38,062 bases of DNA, taken from Sulfitobacter sp. (GTDB lineage Bacteria > Pseudomonadota > Alphaproteobacteria > Rhodobacterales > Rhodobacteraceae). The first letter of the stretch is position 1. Each line of letters begins with the position of its first letter. A model generated the notes under the pieces. It made no database searches. It was not told the origin of the DNA and saw only the letters and a program-made list of their open reading frames with translations. This document shows, piece by piece, positions 24,115 to 32,950 of the stretch. The stretch spans positions 1 to 38,062 of the forward strand of contig JAGXFI010000169.1 in assembly GCA_024637305.1 (NCBI GenBank), in the 5' to 3' direction. A program made the translations under genes and the position numbers.

Positions 24115-24666
24115 ATGTACCGCCGCACCTTTATCGCAGGCACTGTTGCCGCCGCTGCATTGCCGCAAGTCCTTCCCGCAGCCACTGCGGGTTTTGATCC
24201 CACGCCCCAGGAGGTGAAGATCAAAAAGGGTTACCAGCCGGGACAGCTTCTGATCTTGCCGCGCAGCTATTACCTCTATTACGTGACTTCTCCGCGTACC
24301 GCGATGCGTTATGGTGTTGGCGTGGGCAAGGCGGGCCTTGAATTCACCGGGACCGCGACAATTGCGGTCAAGAAGGAATGGCCGACATGGCGGCCGACGG
24401 ACGAGATGATCGAACGCGATCCGTCCGCCTACACGCGGTTTATAGGCAACACCGACGCCCAACCCGGAGGGCCGAAGAATCCACTGGGCGCGCGCGCGTT
24501 GTACCTTTTCCAGAATGGCAAAAATACATATTACGCTATCCATGGCACGATTGCCCCGAATTCAATCGGCCGCAATGTTTCCAGCGGGTGTATCCGGATG
24601 CTGAACGAGCATGTCATCGACCTTTACCAGCGCGTACCGATCGGGACCGTTGTAACGGTTCTCTGA
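24115..24666 (+). CDS. L,D-transpeptidase (YkuD domain)
   Basis: This 183-aa protein has a signal peptide with a twin-arginine-like start (MYRRTFIAGTVAAAALPQVLPA) and one YkuD catalytic domain. The catalytic motif is visible as YAIHGTIAPNSIG followed by SSGCIRM, giving His and the nucleophile Cys. Such enzymes make 3-3 cross-links in peptidoglycan or attach lipoproteins to it in the periplasm. The ATG at 24115 is fixed by the signal peptide; the ribosome site is weak. It stands alone between the cold-shock terminator and the convergent sulfur-permease genes. Confidence 0.93.
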   Translation: MYRRTFIAGTVAAAALPQVLPAATAGFDPTPQEVKIKKGYQPGQLLILPRSYYLYYVTSPRTAMRYGVGVGKAGLEFTGTATIAVKKEWPTWRPTDEMIERDPSAYTRFIGNTDAQPGGPKNPLGARALYLFQNGKNTYYAIHGTIAPNSIGRNVSSGCIRMLNEHVIDLYQRVPIGTVVTVL

Positions 24667-24725
24667 CTGCTGGGCAGGGAAAAGCCCGGCTATCGTGGCC
24701 GGGCTAGACGTTGATTTTGGGATGT

Positions 24726-25313
24726 CTATTCGGCAGGCACGGCGTGGCCACCGGTACGCAGTGACATCGGCAGGGCGAAAGCGATGACGACCAGCAAGGC
24801 TCCCAGAACGATGCCGATCACATCGCCAGACATCGCCGTCAGGCCGTCGTAAGGTGCGCCTGGAACTGTGCCGATCGTAACCTTGCCTCCCGCCAGATCC
24901 TCCAGCATGCCTGACGCCTTCCATGCGGGATAGGTCACCATGTAAGCTGCCGCCCCAAACAGACCACCCGCGATGAAAAAGAGCGCATCCTTGCGGCCGG
25001 ATGCTGCCGCGCAGACACCTGTTCCGGGGCAATAGCCGGACATGGCCCAACCGGTGCCGAGCAACAGTCCGCCGATAAAGACGCCGATATAGGCTGCCTT
25101 GACCGACATATGGCCCACATCGACAAGGCCGAGCATCTGACCGCCAAACATCAGAATGGAACCAGTGCCGATCGCCAGAAGGATGGTTTTCATCAGGTGC
25201 AGGTTCGTGACGTTCAGCATCCGCCCGATCAGGCTGGGGTTCGTAGCCCCCACACGGTCAAGCGTGGCACCGAAAGCGGCCCCGATGATGATTGCGAGTA
25301 TGATGGAAGTCAT
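24726..25313 (-). CDS. YeeE/YedE-family sulfur transport protein (half 2)
   Basis: This 195-aa membrane protein has about five hydrophobic helices and the conserved cysteine segment SGYCPGTGVCAAASGRKDALFF typical of the YeeE/YedE (PF04143) family. Full-length YeeE moves thiosulfate through a channel lined with cysteines. In many proteobacteria the protein is split in two, as here. The pair is sometimes called PmpA/PmpB and is linked to sulfide, polysulfide or sulfane sulfur handling. It starts three bases after the stop of the other half, so the two should be made together. The promoter at 25886-25940 points to sulfur- and oxygen-responsive control. Confidence 0.9.
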   Translation of the reverse strand: MTSIILAIIIGAAFGATLDRVGATNPSLIGRMLNVTNLHLMKTILLAIGTGSILMFGGQMLGLVDVGHMSVKAAYIGVFIGGLLLGTGWAMSGYCPGTGVCAAASGRKDALFFIAGGLFGAAAYMVTYPAWKASGMLEDLAGGKVTIGTVPGAPYDGLTAMSGDVIGIVLGALLVVIAFALPMSLRTGGHAVPAE

Positions 25314-25316
25314 GGC

Positions 25317-25865
25317 TCAAGCCTCCTTGTACATGAAGATTGCGACCGGGATCGCCGCAGCGAATGCGCCGGCGGCGAAGATGTAGCCGGAGAGCGCGGT
25401 TTGCATCATGCCCGACATCATATGTCCCGAAGTGCAGCCGCCCGCCAGCCGGGCACCGTAAAGCACGATAAACCCACCGATGAATGCGACCGCGTAACGC
25501 TTTGCCGTGCCGTCCCCGACGGTGTTGCGCCATAGTTCAGGGATGCTGCGTTCCTCGCGGGACAGTCCGCCGCGTGCGAAAACGGACAGGGCCGCTCCTG
25601 CCATCATCGCCAGAACGAAGACAAAGCTGTAGTTCCAAGGCTCGGCGACCGATTCTGCATACTTGCCGCCGGATTTGGCCAGATAGGCATTTGTCGAAGT
25701 AAAGCCATCGTCCGTCGCGGTCACGACATCCGGGTTGATAGCGTTCCAGAGTATCCCGTCCAGAATGACAAACTGTGTCGAGACCCCGATTGGTTTGACC
25801 AGCGCCACCGCGAGGAAGAACACCAGCCCCAGCAGCACGCCTCCGTATTTCCAGTTCAGTGCCAT
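25317..25865 (-). CDS. YeeE/YedE-family sulfur transport protein (half 1)
   Basis: This 182-aa membrane protein has hydrophobic helices starting with YGGVLLGLVFFLAVALV and the family motif GARLAGGCTSGHMMSGMMQ with its conserved cysteine. A periplasmic-looking loop of about 60 residues (WNAINPDVVTATDDGFTSTN) lies between the first and second helices. It is the first gene of the two-gene unit, with AAAGGA before the start at 25865. It probably forms one channel with the downstream half for a reduced sulfur species. The substrate (thiosulfate, sulfide or persulfide carrier) cannot be read from the sequence. No sulfide oxidoreductase or ArsR-type regulator gene is adjacent in this window. Confidence 0.9.
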   Translation of the reverse strand: MALNWKYGGVLLGLVFFLAVALVKPIGVSTQFVILDGILWNAINPDVVTATDDGFTSTNAYLAKSGGKYAESVAEPWNYSFVFVLAMMAGAALSVFARGGLSREERSIPELWRNTVGDGTAKRYAVAFIGGFIVLYGARLAGGCTSGHMMSGMMQTALSGYIFAAGAFAAAIPVAIFMYKEA

Positions 25866-25885
25866 GATTCGATCCTTTCAATCAC

Positions 25886-25901
25886 ATTCTATTATATGAA
25901 T
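25886..25901 (-). promoter_or_regulatory. ATTC-N8-GAAT operator over a TATAAT -10 element
   Basis: ATTCTATTATATGAAT fits ATTC-N8-GAAT, the pattern described for the sulfide/persulfide-responsive repressor SqrR (BigR family) of Rhodobacter. On the minus strand it encloses a perfect TATAAT (25896 to 25891). A repressor here would block RNA polymerase at the YeeE/YedE operon. The repressor gene is not in the window. Confidence 0.6.
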
Positions 25902-25926
25902 ATAATTGATTTAAGCACCGCGCTCC

Positions 25927-25940
25927 TTGACCCAGATCAA
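25927..25940. promoter_or_regulatory. FNR/CRP-type box
   Basis: TTGACCCAGATCAA matches the FNR consensus TTGAT-N4-ATCAA at nine of ten defined positions. It lies 61 bases before the YeeE/YedE start, centred about 49-50 bases upstream of the start site predicted from the TATAAT. The likely -35 region is poor, which suits activation by an FnrL/Dnr-type regulator. It could instead serve the divergent desaturase gene. Confidence 0.55.
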
Positions 25941-26110
25941 ATACTAGCTACTTCGAAGGTAAGGAAATGGCTGGGCCGTCGCTGGTCGAGGCAGAAAATG
26001 ACGCACCCCACTGGGTGATGAAAACAACATGTTAACTCGAGTGGCTTTAAGCATTGTTTGGCGGGCGCTTTCGTTTATCAAGATCGCCAACAACGAAAAT
26101 AAGCAGGCAC

Positions 26111-27142
26111 ATGGCACACAAAACCTCAGAAGATCGGGAAATCCCCGAAATCAGCAACGCGCGCGATTGGGTAAAGATCCTGTCCAACTACCGCGAACCA
26201 AGCGCGCTACGCAGCTCGTTCGAGCTTGCCGTCACCTTGGGACCATTCTTGGCGCTCTGGGCTTTGGCTTGGTGGGCGCTTTCGATCAGTGGGTGGCTGG
26301 CGCTTGCGATCTCGCTTTGCAACGCGGGATTTTTGCTGCGTTTGTTCGCCATCCAACATGATTGCGGACACAGTGCGTTCTTCAAGAACCGCGTGATGAG
26401 CGACTGGTTGGGGCGCTGCATCGGCGTTCTCACGCTTACGCCCTATGACGTCTGGCGGCGCACCCATTCGATGCATCACAGTTCGTCAGGCAATCTGGGA
26501 CGTCGGGGGATGGGGGATGTCTGTACCCTGACCCTCGAGGAGTATCAGCAGCTCACGCCGTTGGGGCGTCTGGGCTACCGGTTGTACCGGCATCCGATCG
26601 TCCTGTTTGGGCTTGGTCCGGGATACCTGTTTTTCCTCCAGAACCGGATACCGCTGGGGTTGATGGAAAAGACGAGATATTGGGTCAGCGCGATGGGTAC
26701 TAATGTGGCGATTTTCGCCGTGCTGATGGCTATTTTGTACTTTGGCGGTATCATGCCGATCTTGCTGATATTCCTGCCCTCAACCCTGCTGGCGGCAACC
26801 GCCGGGGTCTGGTTGTTTTACGTACAGCATCAGTTTGAAACGACACATTGGGCGGAGGATGAGGACTGGAACCTGCATGACGCTGCGCTGAAAGGCAGTT
26901 CCCATTATGTGTTGCCAGCCGCTTTGCAATGGATCAGCGCCAATATCGGCATCCATCATGTTCACCACCTCTATAGCCGAATCCCATTCTACCGGCTGCC
27001 GGAAGTGCTGCGTGATCATGCGGTGCTGGCCGACGGGAACCGCATGACCATTCGCGAAAGCTTTGCCAATGCGCGGTTGCACCTGTGGGACCCGCGAACG
27101 AAACGTCTGCTGTCCTTTGAACAGGCGAACGCGACAGCGTAA
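26111..27142 (+). CDS. Fatty acid desaturase (membrane di-iron)
   Basis: This 343-aa membrane protein carries the three histidine boxes of acyl-lipid desaturases: HDCGH near residue 85, HSMHH near 121, and HHVHH near 291. Hydrophobic segments surround them. It should introduce a double bond into membrane acyl chains with O2. The ORF track begins at 26054, but MAHKTSEDRE at 26111 is the sensible N-terminus. The ribosome site is weak (AAGCAGGCAC). It is divergent from the sulfur-permease operon, sharing a 245-base gap with the FNR-like box. Regiospecificity cannot be read from sequence. The 3' end is followed by the convergent TerB-like gene after 13 bases. Confidence 0.92.
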   Translation: MAHKTSEDREIPEISNARDWVKILSNYREPSALRSSFELAVTLGPFLALWALAWWALSISGWLALAISLCNAGFLLRLFAIQHDCGHSAFFKNRVMSDWLGRCIGVLTLTPYDVWRRTHSMHHSSSGNLGRRGMGDVCTLTLEEYQQLTPLGRLGYRLYRHPIVLFGLGPGYLFFLQNRIPLGLMEKTRYWVSAMGTNVAIFAVLMAILYFGGIMPILLIFLPSTLLAATAGVWLFYVQHQFETTHWAEDEDWNLHDAALKGSSHYVLPAALQWISANIGIHHVHHLYSRIPFYRLPEVLRDHAVLADGNRMTIRESFANARLHLWDPRTKRLLSFEQANATA

Positions 27143-27155
27143 CGGGCGTGTGGTC

Positions 27156-27578
27156 TCAGGTGAGGTGCCGCGCCCGTGCGCCGCGTTCGATCGCCGCAGC
27201 ATGCAGGCGGTCTATGTTCAGCTCGTAACGGATTTCTTCGAGCAGACGCAGTTCGGCCTCGTCAAGAGCACCATCGGCGGCTGCGACATCGCAGGCCAAC
27301 GCATAGGCCGTCTCAAACAATCGCTCCGGCAGGGATTCGCGGATCAGGCCGAATAGCGCGTCGAGCCCGTCTTCCTGCTCGAAAAGGTCGAACACAGTTT
27401 GACTGATCGGTGTGATGCGATCAATGTCGAAGGATCCGAAAACAGGCAGGTTGTTCACAGCCGACTGAATCTTGATCAGTTCCGGGGTGCGCATGTTCTC
27501 GTCGGACGCCGAGACAGCAATCATCAGGGCCACGAGCGCGTCCTGCGCGCTGAATGAATGGGTGGTGTCCTGAGCCAT
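27156..27578 (-). CDS. TerB-like (tellurite resistance-type) cytosolic protein
   Basis: This 140-aa protein is mostly helical. It reads ALVALMIAVSASDENMRTPELIKIQ in the first half and YALACDVAAADGALDEAELRLLEEI in the second, the twin acidic D-x-x-x-x-x-E helices typical of the TerB/DjlA superfamily. The ASDENMR and AADGALDEAE stretches are probable metal-binding sites. TerB-domain proteins occur in metal-stress and envelope complexes, but stand-alone copies like this have no assigned role. Start 27578 has CAAAGGACG upstream; the ORF track's 27788 is an extension into lysK. It diverges from lysK with a 119-base gap. Confidence 0.85.
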   Translation of the reverse strand: MAQDTTHSFSAQDALVALMIAVSASDENMRTPELIKIQSAVNNLPVFGSFDIDRITPISQTVFDLFEQEDGLDALFGLIRESLPERLFETAYALACDVAAADGALDEAELRLLEEIRYELNIDRLHAAAIERGARARHLT

Positions 27579-27697
27579 GGAGCGTCCTTTGCGACTGGTA
27601 TGTTGCAGTGCAGAATATTGACGCACCCCTTGGGACGCAATAGGTAGCGCGCAACCGCGCGCATTGGGCGCTGCCGGGTAGGTCGGGAAAATCGCAA

Positions 27698-29278
27698 ATG
27701 TCTGAGATGCGTGAAGCAGCGATGCAAAGCAAGGCGTGGCCCTTCGAAGAGGCGCGCCGCGTGCTGAAACGCTACGAGGCGAAGGCACCCGAAAAAGGAT
27801 TCGTGCTGTTCGAGACCGGCTATGGTCCCAGCGGTTTGCCGCACATCGGGACTTTCGGCGAGGTGTTGCGCACCACGATGGTGCGACGCGCCTTCGAGGC
27901 GATTAGCGACATTCCGACCAAGCTCATTTCGTTTTCGGACGATCTGGACGGTTTGCGCAAGGTGCCTGACAACGTGCCCAACCGCGAGATGATGGGCGAA
28001 CATTTGCAGCGCCCGTTGACCTCCGTGCCAGACCCTTTCGAATGTCACGAAAGCTTTGGGCATCACAACAACGCGATGCTGCAACGGTTTTTGGATACGT
28101 TTGGTTTCGACTACGAATTCCAGTCTGCGCGGGAATATTACCGTTCAGGAGCATTCGATCAGACGTTGCTGAAGGCATGCGAAAAGTATGACGAGTTGAT
28201 GGCTGTGATGCTGAAGTCCCTCCGGGACGAGCGGCGCGAGACCTATTCGATTTTCCTTCCGATCAGCCCGACGACGGGGCGGGTTCTGTATGTGCCGATC
28301 CGCGACGTGAACGCCGCCACTGGCGAGATCACGTTTGATGATGAAGACGGTACCGAAGTGACGATGTCCGTAACGGGCGGGAACGTGAAATTGCAGTGGA
28401 AGCCCGACTTTGGTGCCCGCTGGGCCGCGCTTGGTGTGGACTGGGAACCGTATGGCAAGGAACACGCTCCCAATACCGCGATCTATTCAAAAATTTGTTC
28501 GATCCTTGGCGGACGCCCGCCGGAGGTTTTCACCTATGAGCTGTTTCTGGATGACGAAGGCGGCAAGATTTCGAAGTCCAAGGGCAACGGCCTGACAATT
28601 GATGAATGGCTGACTTATGCGAGTACGGAATCGCTGGCCTACTTCATGTTTCAGAAGCCGAAGACCGCGAAGCGGCTGTTCTTTGACGTAATCCCCAAAG
28701 CGGTCGATGAATACCACCAGCAACTGAACGCTTTTCTCAATCAGGACATGACTGCCCAGTTGAACAATCCGGTGTGGCATATCCACGGGGGCGATGTGCC
28801 GAAGTCGGATATGGTGGTGCCGTATTCGATGCTTTTGAACCTTGCTTCCGTGTCAGGTGCCGAGGAAAAATCCCAGCTTTGGGGGTTCATCCAGCGATAT
28901 GCGCCGGAAACGACACCCGAGGGCAATCCGGGAATGGACGCGGCTGTTGGCCATGCGGTGCGGTATTACAATGATTTCGTAAAGCCGCAGAAGGTTTTCC
29001 GCGCGCCGAACGAGCTTGAGCGCGAGGCGCTGGAGGAATTGCGCGGCAATCTTGTGGACTGGGATGGCGGTCTGGATGCCGAAGCGCTGCAATCCATGGT
29101 TTTTGCCGTCGGCAAGGACCGCTTCGACCCGCTGCGCGATTGGTTCAAGGCTTTGTACGAGGTCTTGCTGGGCGCTTCGCAGGGGCCGCGGTTCGGTGGT
29201 TTTATCGCGCTCTACGGTGTGGATGAAACGGTCGCGCTGATCGACGACGCGCTGGCCGGTAAGCTCGTCAAAGCCTGA
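27698..29278 (+). CDS. lysK: Lysyl-tRNA synthetase, class I
   Basis: This 526-aa enzyme has the class I signatures PHIGTFGE (HIGH-like) near residue 49 and KISKSKGNG (KMSKS-like) near 290, with the helical anticodon-binding C-terminal region. It charges tRNA-Lys. Class I LysRS is the archaeal-type enzyme that also occurs in many alphaproteobacteria in place of the class II LysS, so it fits the inferred host. The start at 27698 ([19 protein letters not shown]) may be followed by a second usable ATG at 27722. Upstream, TTGACG at 27618 is a possible -35 element. The downstream gene begins 60 bases later in the same direction. Confidence 0.95.
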   Translation: MSEMREAAMQSKAWPFEEARRVLKRYEAKAPEKGFVLFETGYGPSGLPHIGTFGEVLRTTMVRRAFEAISDIPTKLISFSDDLDGLRKVPDNVPNREMMGEHLQRPLTSVPDPFECHESFGHHNNAMLQRFLDTFGFDYEFQSAREYYRSGAFDQTLLKACEKYDELMAVMLKSLRDERRETYSIFLPISPTTGRVLYVPIRDVNAATGEITFDDEDGTEVTMSVTGGNVKLQWKPDFGARWAALGVDWEPYGKEHAPNTAIYSKICSILGGRPPEVFTYELFLDDEGGKISKSKGNGLTIDEWLTYASTESLAYFMFQKPKTAKRLFFDVIPKAVDEYHQQLNAFLNQDMTAQLNNPVWHIHGGDVPKSDMVVPYSMLLNLASVSGAEEKSQLWGFIQRYAPETTPEGNPGMDAAVGHAVRYYNDFVKPQKVFRAPNELEREALEELRGNLVDWDGGLDAEALQSMVFAVGKDRFDPLRDWFKALYEVLLGASQGPRFGGFIALYGVDETVALIDDALAGKLVKA

Positions 29279-29283
29279 AACTC

Positions 29284-29314
29284 TTGCCATCGGTTGCGCG
29301 TGACTTACTATAGT
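29284..29314 (+). promoter_or_regulatory. Possible promoter of the DUF4864 gene
   Basis: TTGCCA at 29284-29289 and TATAGT at 29309-29314 form a sigma-70-like pair with a long 19-base spacer, about 25 bases before the ATG. The -10 is good and the spacing is not, so support is modest. Confidence 0.35.
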
Positions 29315-29338
29315 TCGCGCAGCTGAGGGAGAAGAGGC

Positions 29339-29740
29339 ATGCGAAAACTTGTTTATGTGGTCGCGTTCCTGACGTTTGGCGTCGGCAGCGCGGTGGCCCA
29401 GGGCGTCGAAATCAAGGGAATCATTTCCCAACAGTTCGAGGCGTTCAAGGTGGATGACTTTGCAAGCGCCTTCGAATTCGCCAGCCCCAATCTGCAAAGG
29501 CTATTCCAAACGCCCGAAAATTTCGGACGGATGGTCACGCAAGGGTATCCAATGGTTTGGCGACCCGCAGAGATGCGTTATCTGGACCTTCGCAAGGACG
29601 AAGGCACCTATCGGCAAAAGGTGTTGATCCGCGACGCGAAGGGCATCAGCCACGTGTTGGAATACCGCATGCAGCAGACCTCCGACGGCTGGCGGATCAA
29701 CGGCGTGCAGATCCTGAAAGATCCAGGAGCGACTGCGTAA
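29339..29740 (+). CDS. Periplasmic DUF4864-type protein
   Basis: This 133-aa protein has a signal peptide (MRKLVYVVAFLTFGVGSAVAQG). The small alpha/beta domain contains IISQQFEAFKVDDFASAFEFASPNLQRLF, PENFGRMVTQGYPMVWRP and a C-terminal YRMQQTSDGWRINGVQIL. This reads as the DUF4864 family, an NTF2-like fold common in Rhodobacteraceae. No catalytic residues are obvious and the function is unknown. GGGAGAAG before the ATG at 29339 supports the start. It follows lysK by 60 bases and probably has its own promoter. Confidence 0.85.
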   Translation: MRKLVYVVAFLTFGVGSAVAQGVEIKGIISQQFEAFKVDDFASAFEFASPNLQRLFQTPENFGRMVTQGYPMVWRPAEMRYLDLRKDEGTYRQKVLIRDAKGISHVLEYRMQQTSDGWRINGVQILKDPGATA

Positions 29741-29801
29741 CAGCCGGGGGCGGGATCAAAGCCTTCCAGATCAAGCAACGTCACGGTGGTGTAGGCGCGC
29801 C

Positions 29802-29816
29802 TTAACGGCTTGTTGA
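29802..29816. promoter_or_regulatory. Degenerate CtrA-type box
   Basis: TTAACGGCTTGTTGA fits TTAA-N7-TTAA with one mismatch. It lies 103 bases before the beta-helix gene in a 179-base gap. A single degenerate box is weak evidence by itself. Confidence 0.35.
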
Positions 29817-29919
29817 TATTTCCCTGTCTCGCGCCGGTGTGCTGCCGGAAAGCGGGATCAATCAAACGGTATGTTGCCGAAGCCTGTTCGGCTTTGGCCG
29901 GCTGCGGAAAGGGATTTTG

Positions 29920-32211
29920 ATGAACAAGGCGATAACCGACGGTGTGCTGCTGATGCCGCCTGCGTTTGCAGAGGGTCTGGATGTCTGGGCAAATGGTGAC
30001 GGAACGCCGGGGTCGGCGACATATGCAAATTCGACGACCGGAGCGTTTGTGCCTGCGGATCAGGATTTCGGCGGCGCGCTGGAGCTGGTCAAGACGGACG
30101 CCGTGCAGCGATTGCGCTATATGGGCGAAACGCCTCTGCTGCCAGGCTGCTACTTGCGGATCACGGTACGCATCAAGGCGATCAGTGGTAACCTGCCTTC
30201 GGTGCGCATCGCGGGTTATCCCGGTCGCGCCGGTGGCGGTGCAGTGCCGGGCGTTCCGCAATTTTCTGCTGCCGTGCCGCTCACTTCTTATGGTGAAGTG
30301 GTCGAAGTCAGCGCAATCGTTGGCGGTGGCTTGCGCAACGGTGTGGACCTCGTTTGGGGGCCGCAGGCGCTTTATGGTCACTTCGGGATCGATCTGACCG
30401 GGCAGAATGGCGGGATCGTCCGGGTGGACGATATTCAGATTGATGACGTCACATCGGTTTTCCTGCGGGATATGCTGGCGACTGTCGACGTGCGCGACTT
30501 TGGTGCGGTCGGCGATAATGTGACCGACGACACCGCAGCGTTCGAAGCTGCAAATGCGGCGTCCGACGGGCGCACGGTACTGATCCCTCGCGGTGTTTAC
30601 CGTTTGAACGGGGACGTCACCTTCGATGCGCCGACACGCTTTGAAGGGTCGGTGCGCATGGCTGACAGTGCGATGTTGCTGCTGCGCCAGAATTTCGATT
30701 TTTCGAGCTATGTCGATGCGTTCGATAATGAGGAGATGGCCTTCAAGAAAGCGTTTCAGGCATTGCTGAACAACGCAGATCACGAAGCGTTGGATCTGTG
30801 TGGTCGCAAGGTGGACATTACCGAACCCATCGACATGCAAGCGGCCGTGGGTAACCGCACCAGTTATGCAACACGCCGCGTAATCTGCAATGGTCAGCTG
30901 CAGGCGGCCCCTACAGGGAATTGGGATACCATCACGGTCACGGCAACCGCAACCTACAGCGCCAGCAATTCCCGCATGCTGACAGGTGTAAGTAATGTTG
31001 CCGCGATTCCGGTTGGCGCGCATGTCACAGGCGCGGGCGTCGGGCGAGAGATCTACGTGCGGTCCAAAAATATCACTACGGGCGAGATCACCCTGAGCGC
31101 ACCGTTGTACGATGCGGAAGGCACGCAGAATTTCACCTTCAATCGGTACAAGTACCTGCTGGATTTCAGCGGATTTCAGGCCCTGCACAAATTCGTGCTG
31201 CACAATATTGAATTCCAATGCTCAGCCGTTGCGAGTGGAATCATGCTGGCCCCAGCGGGCACGACATTTACGGTGCGCGATTGCTTCATCACGGCACCGC
31301 TGGACCGTGGGATCACGTCGATCGGCAGCGGCTGCCAGGGCATGTTCATCGAACGTTGCCAGTTCCTGTCCAACGAGGATGCGCTCGACGTGCCGCAGCG
31401 CAGGTCGATCGCGCTGAATGCCAATGCCAACGACGTCAAGCTGCGCAATAGCCGCGCGACCCGGTTCCGTCACTTTGCGCTGCTTGCGGGGCAGAACAAT
31501 ATCATCACCGGCAACCATTTTTTCCAGGGCGACAGTGTAGCTGCCGGCGTGCGGTCTGCCGGTCTCATCCTGGCGGCGCAGTACAATTCGTCTATCGTTG
31601 CGCAAAATTACATCGACAACTGCTTTGTCGAGTGGACTAACGAGCATGATCCACACCCTGAATATCAAAGCGAGTTCTCTTTCAGCTCGTTGGATATCAC
31701 CAGCAACATCTTCCTCACGGGAGAGGTCGCGCCATGGTTCAGCTATATCGTGATCCGCCCGCACGGTCCGGGGCATTTCGTCAACGGCCTGAACATCTCG
31801 GGCAACCGTTTCCGCAGTATCAACGGCAGTATTAATCGGGTGGAGCGCGTCGATACGAGCTTTGCCGATCTTACATATTTCCGGATGCGCAATATCACCT
31901 TCGAAGGAAATTCATTCCACGGGGTCAACACCGCGGTAAGCAACCCGAAGAAATTCAGCCATACCGAAGCCTCGGTGGAGCGGACCTGGGTGATCAATCT
32001 TGGCGACACTCTGCCGTTCAGCGGCTGGACATTGAATGTCGATGCGATTGTGGCCAAGGGCAATATCCGCAATGCGGCTGGGGCGACGATTCATACCCAG
32101 CCCTATGTGCGCACACAGCAGGGGCCGAACAACAATCAGATCCACCTCGTTTGGGAAGAGCCCGTTCGCGGTGAAGTGCAGCTGACGGTCCGAATGGACA
32201 ACGACGTATAA
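29920..32211 (+). CDS. Large right-handed parallel beta-helix protein (pectate-lyase-3-like)
   Basis: This 763-aa protein has an N-terminal beta-sandwich-like region of about 190 residues (ALELVKTDAVQRLRYMGETP), then VRDFGAVGDNVTDDTAAFEA near residue 190, the signature of the pectate-lyase-3 / GH28-related family. Repetitive beta-helix coils follow (ISGNRF, ITSNIF, ITGNHF, FEGNSF). A C-terminal domain has HTQPYVRTQQ. It has no classical signal peptide, so secretion may be by a type I system, or it may be a surface or spike protein. The start at 29920 has AAAGGGA upstream; the ORF extension from 29839 is not supported. Catalytic activity is unproven. The neighbouring gene encodes an outer-membrane barrel. 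A terminator follows the stop. Confidence 0.85.
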   Translation: MNKAITDGVLLMPPAFAEGLDVWANGDGTPGSATYANSTTGAFVPADQDFGGALELVKTDAVQRLRYMGETPLLPGCYLRITVRIKAISGNLPSVRIAGYPGRAGGGAVPGVPQFSAAVPLTSYGEVVEVSAIVGGGLRNGVDLVWGPQALYGHFGIDLTGQNGGIVRVDDIQIDDVTSVFLRDMLATVDVRDFGAVGDNVTDDTAAFEAANAASDGRTVLIPRGVYRLNGDVTFDAPTRFEGSVRMADSAMLLLRQNFDFSSYVDAFDNEEMAFKKAFQALLNNADHEALDLCGRKVDITEPIDMQAAVGNRTSYATRRVICNGQLQAAPTGNWDTITVTATATYSASNSRMLTGVSNVAAIPVGAHVTGAGVGREIYVRSKNITTGEITLSAPLYDAEGTQNFTFNRYKYLLDFSGFQALHKFVLHNIEFQCSAVASGIMLAPAGTTFTVRDCFITAPLDRGITSIGSGCQGMFIERCQFLSNEDALDVPQRRSIALNANANDVKLRNSRATRFRHFALLAGQNNIITGNHFFQGDSVAAGVRSAGLILAAQYNSSIVAQNYIDNCFVEWTNEHDPHPEYQSEFSFSSLDITSNIFLTGEVAPWFSYIVIRPHGPGHFVNGLNISGNRFRSINGSINRVERVDTSFADLTYFRMRNITFEGNSFHGVNTAVSNPKKFSHTEASVERTWVINLGDTLPFSGWTLNVDAIVAKGNIRNAAGATIHTQPYVRTQQGPNNNQIHLVWEEPVRGEVQLTVRMDNDV

Positions 32212-32228
32212 CAGGCAAGAAGCCAAGT

Positions 32229-32262
32229 CGGGTTCCGGTGCTATGTCATCGGGGCCCGTTTT
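32229..32262 (+). terminator. Rho-independent terminator after the beta-helix gene
   Basis: CGGGTTCCGGTG and CATCGGGGCCCG form a 12-pair stem including three G-T pairs, with a six-base loop, followed by TTTT. It separates the beta-helix gene from the convergent outer-membrane gene. Confidence 0.75.
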
Positions 32263-32266
32263 GCAT

Positions 32267-32950
32267 TCAGAACTCCCGCCAAAGACCAAATTTAATGGCT
32301 GTTCTGCGGCTGTCCCCTATCGGGTTTTCAAGACCGATTTGCCATTTGGATTTGCCTTTTGCTGGGGTGTATATCAGTGACGGTGCCACAATTGCAGCTG
32401 TATCGCCTTTGCTGTGCGAGACGTAGAGCTGAAACATACTTGCGAAACGGTCCGAAATGTTCAGGCCGACTGTCCCGTCGATCTTTACCAGATGCGCGGC
32501 ATATCCAAAATCCCATATGATCGACGCATCGACAGTCGTCCAGCCGCCTTTTCCACGTAACGTGATACCGCGCCCCCATGTCAGTGCAGTCTTGACATGC
32601 GGTGAAATCAATAACCCTTCCCAGCTGGCCCCCAAACCAAGGTCATAGGCCCAAAGGTTCTTACCTTCGCGGTTGCCAAAGGGTCTGCGCAAAAAAAGCG
32701 TTGCGGTTCCCGATGGCCCGATTGTGGAGTTGCGGAAGATGCCGATGTCGGCCCCGACGGTCATATCATCGCGCAGGCCATGCTCCACATAGGTGTTCGA
32801 ACCGGTCTCATAGAAATAATTGAGGGTGAAAGAGGTGGAGGTGAAGGTTGTCCCTTCTTCACGCAACCATGGTCCTGCCAGCGCAGACGTGGCGAGGCTC
32901 AGACAGAACAGAATAACAAGAAAACCGCGCAACAGGTGCCACTCCTTCAT
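32267..32950 (-). CDS. Small outer-membrane beta-barrel protein
   Basis: This 227-aa protein has a signal peptide (MKEWHLLRGFLVILFCLSLATSALA). The mature part has alternating amphipathic strands (VGADIGIFRN, GTATLFLRRPF, LWAYDLGLGASWEG, FASMFQLYVSHS) and ends in WREF with a C-terminal Phe, the usual barrel-assembly signal. Function is unknown; it may be a porin-like or surface-polymer protein. The ATG at 32950 is preferred over GTG at 32959, though neither has a clear ribosome site. It is convergent with the beta-helix gene, and a TTAA-N6-TTAA sequence lies 15 bases before its start. Confidence 0.8.
   Translation of the reverse strand: MKEWHLLRGFLVILFCLSLATSALAGPWLREEGTTFTSTSFTLNYFYETGSNTYVEHGLRDDMTVGADIGIFRNSTIGPSGTATLFLRRPFGNREGKNLWAYDLGLGASWEGLLISPHVKTALTWGRGITLRGKGGWTTVDASIIWDFGYAAHLVKIDGTVGLNISDRFASMFQLYVSHSKGDTAAIVAPSLIYTPAKGKSKWQIGLENPIGDSRRTAIKFGLWREF

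Noticed and set aside
29608-31218. 536-aa antisense ORF opposite the beta-helix gene
   Set aside because: It is a shadow of the high-GC coding strand; the sense frame carries clear family motifs and the antisense product is rich in His/Arg/Cys with no domain.
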